Source of the DNA: an uncultured Eubacteriales bacterium | GTDB taxonomy: Bacteria; Bacillota; Clostridia; UMGS1883 | Reading direction: 5' to 3' | Assembly (NCBI GenBank): GCA_905195005.1 | Contig: CAJJUC010000133.1 | Span: 1 to 6,579, forward strand | Length of the DNA: 6,579 nt | Shown: positions 5,817-6,579 of the stretch, piece after piece | Numbering within the stretch: the first letter of the stretch is position 1 | How the letters are laid out: each line of letters opens with the position of its first letter | Translations under genes and position numbers: made by a program | The notes under the pieces: generated by a model | What the model was told of the DNA's origin: nothing | Seen by the model: only the letters and a program-made list of their open reading frames with translations | Database searches by the model: none

Positions 5817-5820
5817 TGCT

Positions 5821-6516
5821 TTGAAAAAAATTAATGTATTGCTTGCACTTGCCGCACTGTCGGCGGTTACCTGTGCCATGCTTCCAATGCTGTTCGGCGC
5901 CGTTGCCGCCGACGCGCCGAGGGTGGCATATATAACCTTTGATGACGGACCCACGCTCAACACGCCGAATATTATAAATACGCTCGGCAAATATAACGCT
6001 AAAGCAACATTTTTCGTCCTTGAAGAACGCATTGTCTTATATCCCGACTATATAAAGCAGATTATCAACAGCGGAAATGCAATCGGTCTGCACGGCGTCA
6101 GCCACAGCCTCGCTATTTATTCCTCGCCGCTGTCACCGCTCAACGAAATGGAAAAAACCAACAAATCGCTTGAGGCTCTTACGGGAAGGCGCTCAATGCT
6201 TGTCCGCGTTCCGTACGGCTCATCAGGGCATCTTTCCGAGGAGCAGGGAAAGAACCTCGAAAGCAAGGGCTACAAGCTCTGGGACTGGAATGTTGACCCG
6301 CGCGATTCCGTGGGACATATAGTTCCCGAAAACGTATTCCGCAACATGTGCCGCGATTTGGACAGGTGCGAAAAAGCGCCCGTTATACTTTTTCACGACA
6401 GAAAAAGCACGGCACAGCTGCTGCCCTCCGTGCTGGAGTATCTCACGGAGCGCGGATTCAAGCTGCTTCCGCTCAGCGAGAAAATGATTCCGCAGAACAG
6501 CTTGGGATTAAAATGA
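5821..6516 (+). CDS. Secreted polysaccharide deacetylase linked to the spoVA unit
   Basis: A 231-residue exported NodB-domain deacetylase. Residues 1-30 form a signal peptide (MKKINV, a long hydrophobic core, then VAA before D31), although uncleaved anchoring is possible. The catalytic domain (about 34-225) carries TFDDG (39-43, with D41 and D42), HGVSH (91-95, metal ligands H91 and H95), RVPYGSS (129-135), WNVDPRDS (156-163) and LFH (190-192). The fourth motif ends in S163 where classical enzymes have W; clostridial relatives with a DWNVD-type motif share this. The start is TTG at 5821, because AAGGGG (5806-5811) is 9 bases away; the in-frame ATG at 5812 directly abuts that site and leaves no spacing. 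It follows spoVAD by 44 bases, so sporulation expression is likely. A role in cortex peptidoglycan (as PdaA has) is inferred from context only. Confidence 0.9.
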   Translation: MKKINVLLALAALSAVTCAMLPMLFGAVAADAPRVAYITFDDGPTLNTPNIINTLGKYNAKATFFVLEERIVLYPDYIKQIINSGNAIGLHGVSHSLAIYSSPLSPLNEMEKTNKSLEALTGRRSMLVRVPYGSSGHLSEEQGKNLESKGYKLWDWNVDPRDSVGHIVPENVFRNMCRDLDRCEKAPVILFHDRKSTAQLLPSVLEYLTERGFKLLPLSEKMIPQNSLGLK

Positions 6517-6579
6517 TAATTACGGGCAAAATAACCAACGGAGCAGATAAAAAGGGCGGCAGAGATTGTACAAAACGGA
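6513..6579 (+). CDS. Start of an unidentified gene, cut by the window end
   Basis: An ATG at 6513 overlaps the deacetylase stop as ATGA, a common sign of translational coupling, and its frame stays open to the window edge for 22 codons. GGGA (6504-6507) is a weak ribosome site 5 bases upstream. The visible start (MIITGKITNGADKKGGRDCT) is polar and basic, with no signal peptide. It does not look like the membrane protein SpoVAE. Too little is visible to name it, and it could be chance. Confidence 0.35.
   Translation, partial: MIITGKITNGADKKGGRDCTKR

Noticed and set aside
5608..5820. 71-residue N-terminal extension of the second deacetylase
   Set aside because: It overlaps spoVAD in another frame and would bury the signal peptide. 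The TTG at 5821 has a well-spaced ribosome site.

Overview
The window reads as chromosomal DNA of an endospore-forming, probably anaerobic Firmicute of the class Clostridia. The evidence is the pair spoVAC-spoVAD, strong GGAGG-type ribosome binding sites, frequent GTG/TTG starts, and housekeeping proteins (YchF, enolase) of Firmicute type. I cannot name the species. All confident genes lie on the + strand with short gaps, and I see no mobile element, tRNA, rRNA or CRISPR array.

Layout. Positions 1-317 hold no convincing gene but are rich in inverted repeats: a possible structured RNA, a 3' UTR/terminator of an upstream gene, or an intergenic repeat. ychF (336-1433) is followed after 25 bases by a secreted polysaccharide deacetylase (1459-2754). 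Its N-terminal half is six copies of a 34-residue repeat and its C-terminal half is a catalytically complete NodB domain. A 61-base gap holds a promoter and a striking hairpin in front of enolase (2816-4120). A sporulation unit follows: a 38-residue single-membrane-segment peptide (4185-4301), spoVAC (4318-4758), spoVAD (4775-5776) and a second secreted polysaccharide deacetylase (5821-6516). An unidentified reading frame overlaps its stop by four bases and runs off the window end.

How the genes may work together. SpoVAC and SpoVAD belong to the machinery that loads dipicolinic acid into the forespore. A secreted deacetylase transcribed with them is a reasonable candidate for spore-cortex peptidoglycan modification, the role PdaA has in Bacillus, though that is inference. 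spoVAE, normally next to spoVAD, is not there; the deacetylase occupies the place.

The most interesting structural signal is regulatory. In front of eno, and less strongly in front of the 38-residue ORF and the second deacetylase, the ribosome binding site lies in or at the edge of the right arm of an inverted repeat, and a candidate -10 element lies in the loop or right arm. A transcript started locally would lack the left arm and leave the ribosome site free. A transcript reading through from the gene before would fold the site away or terminate. A second signal is the identical 14-base junction TGAAACGGAGGAAT, with the same 19-base stop-to-start step, before spoVAC and before spoVAD; it supports the 38-residue ORF as a real gene.
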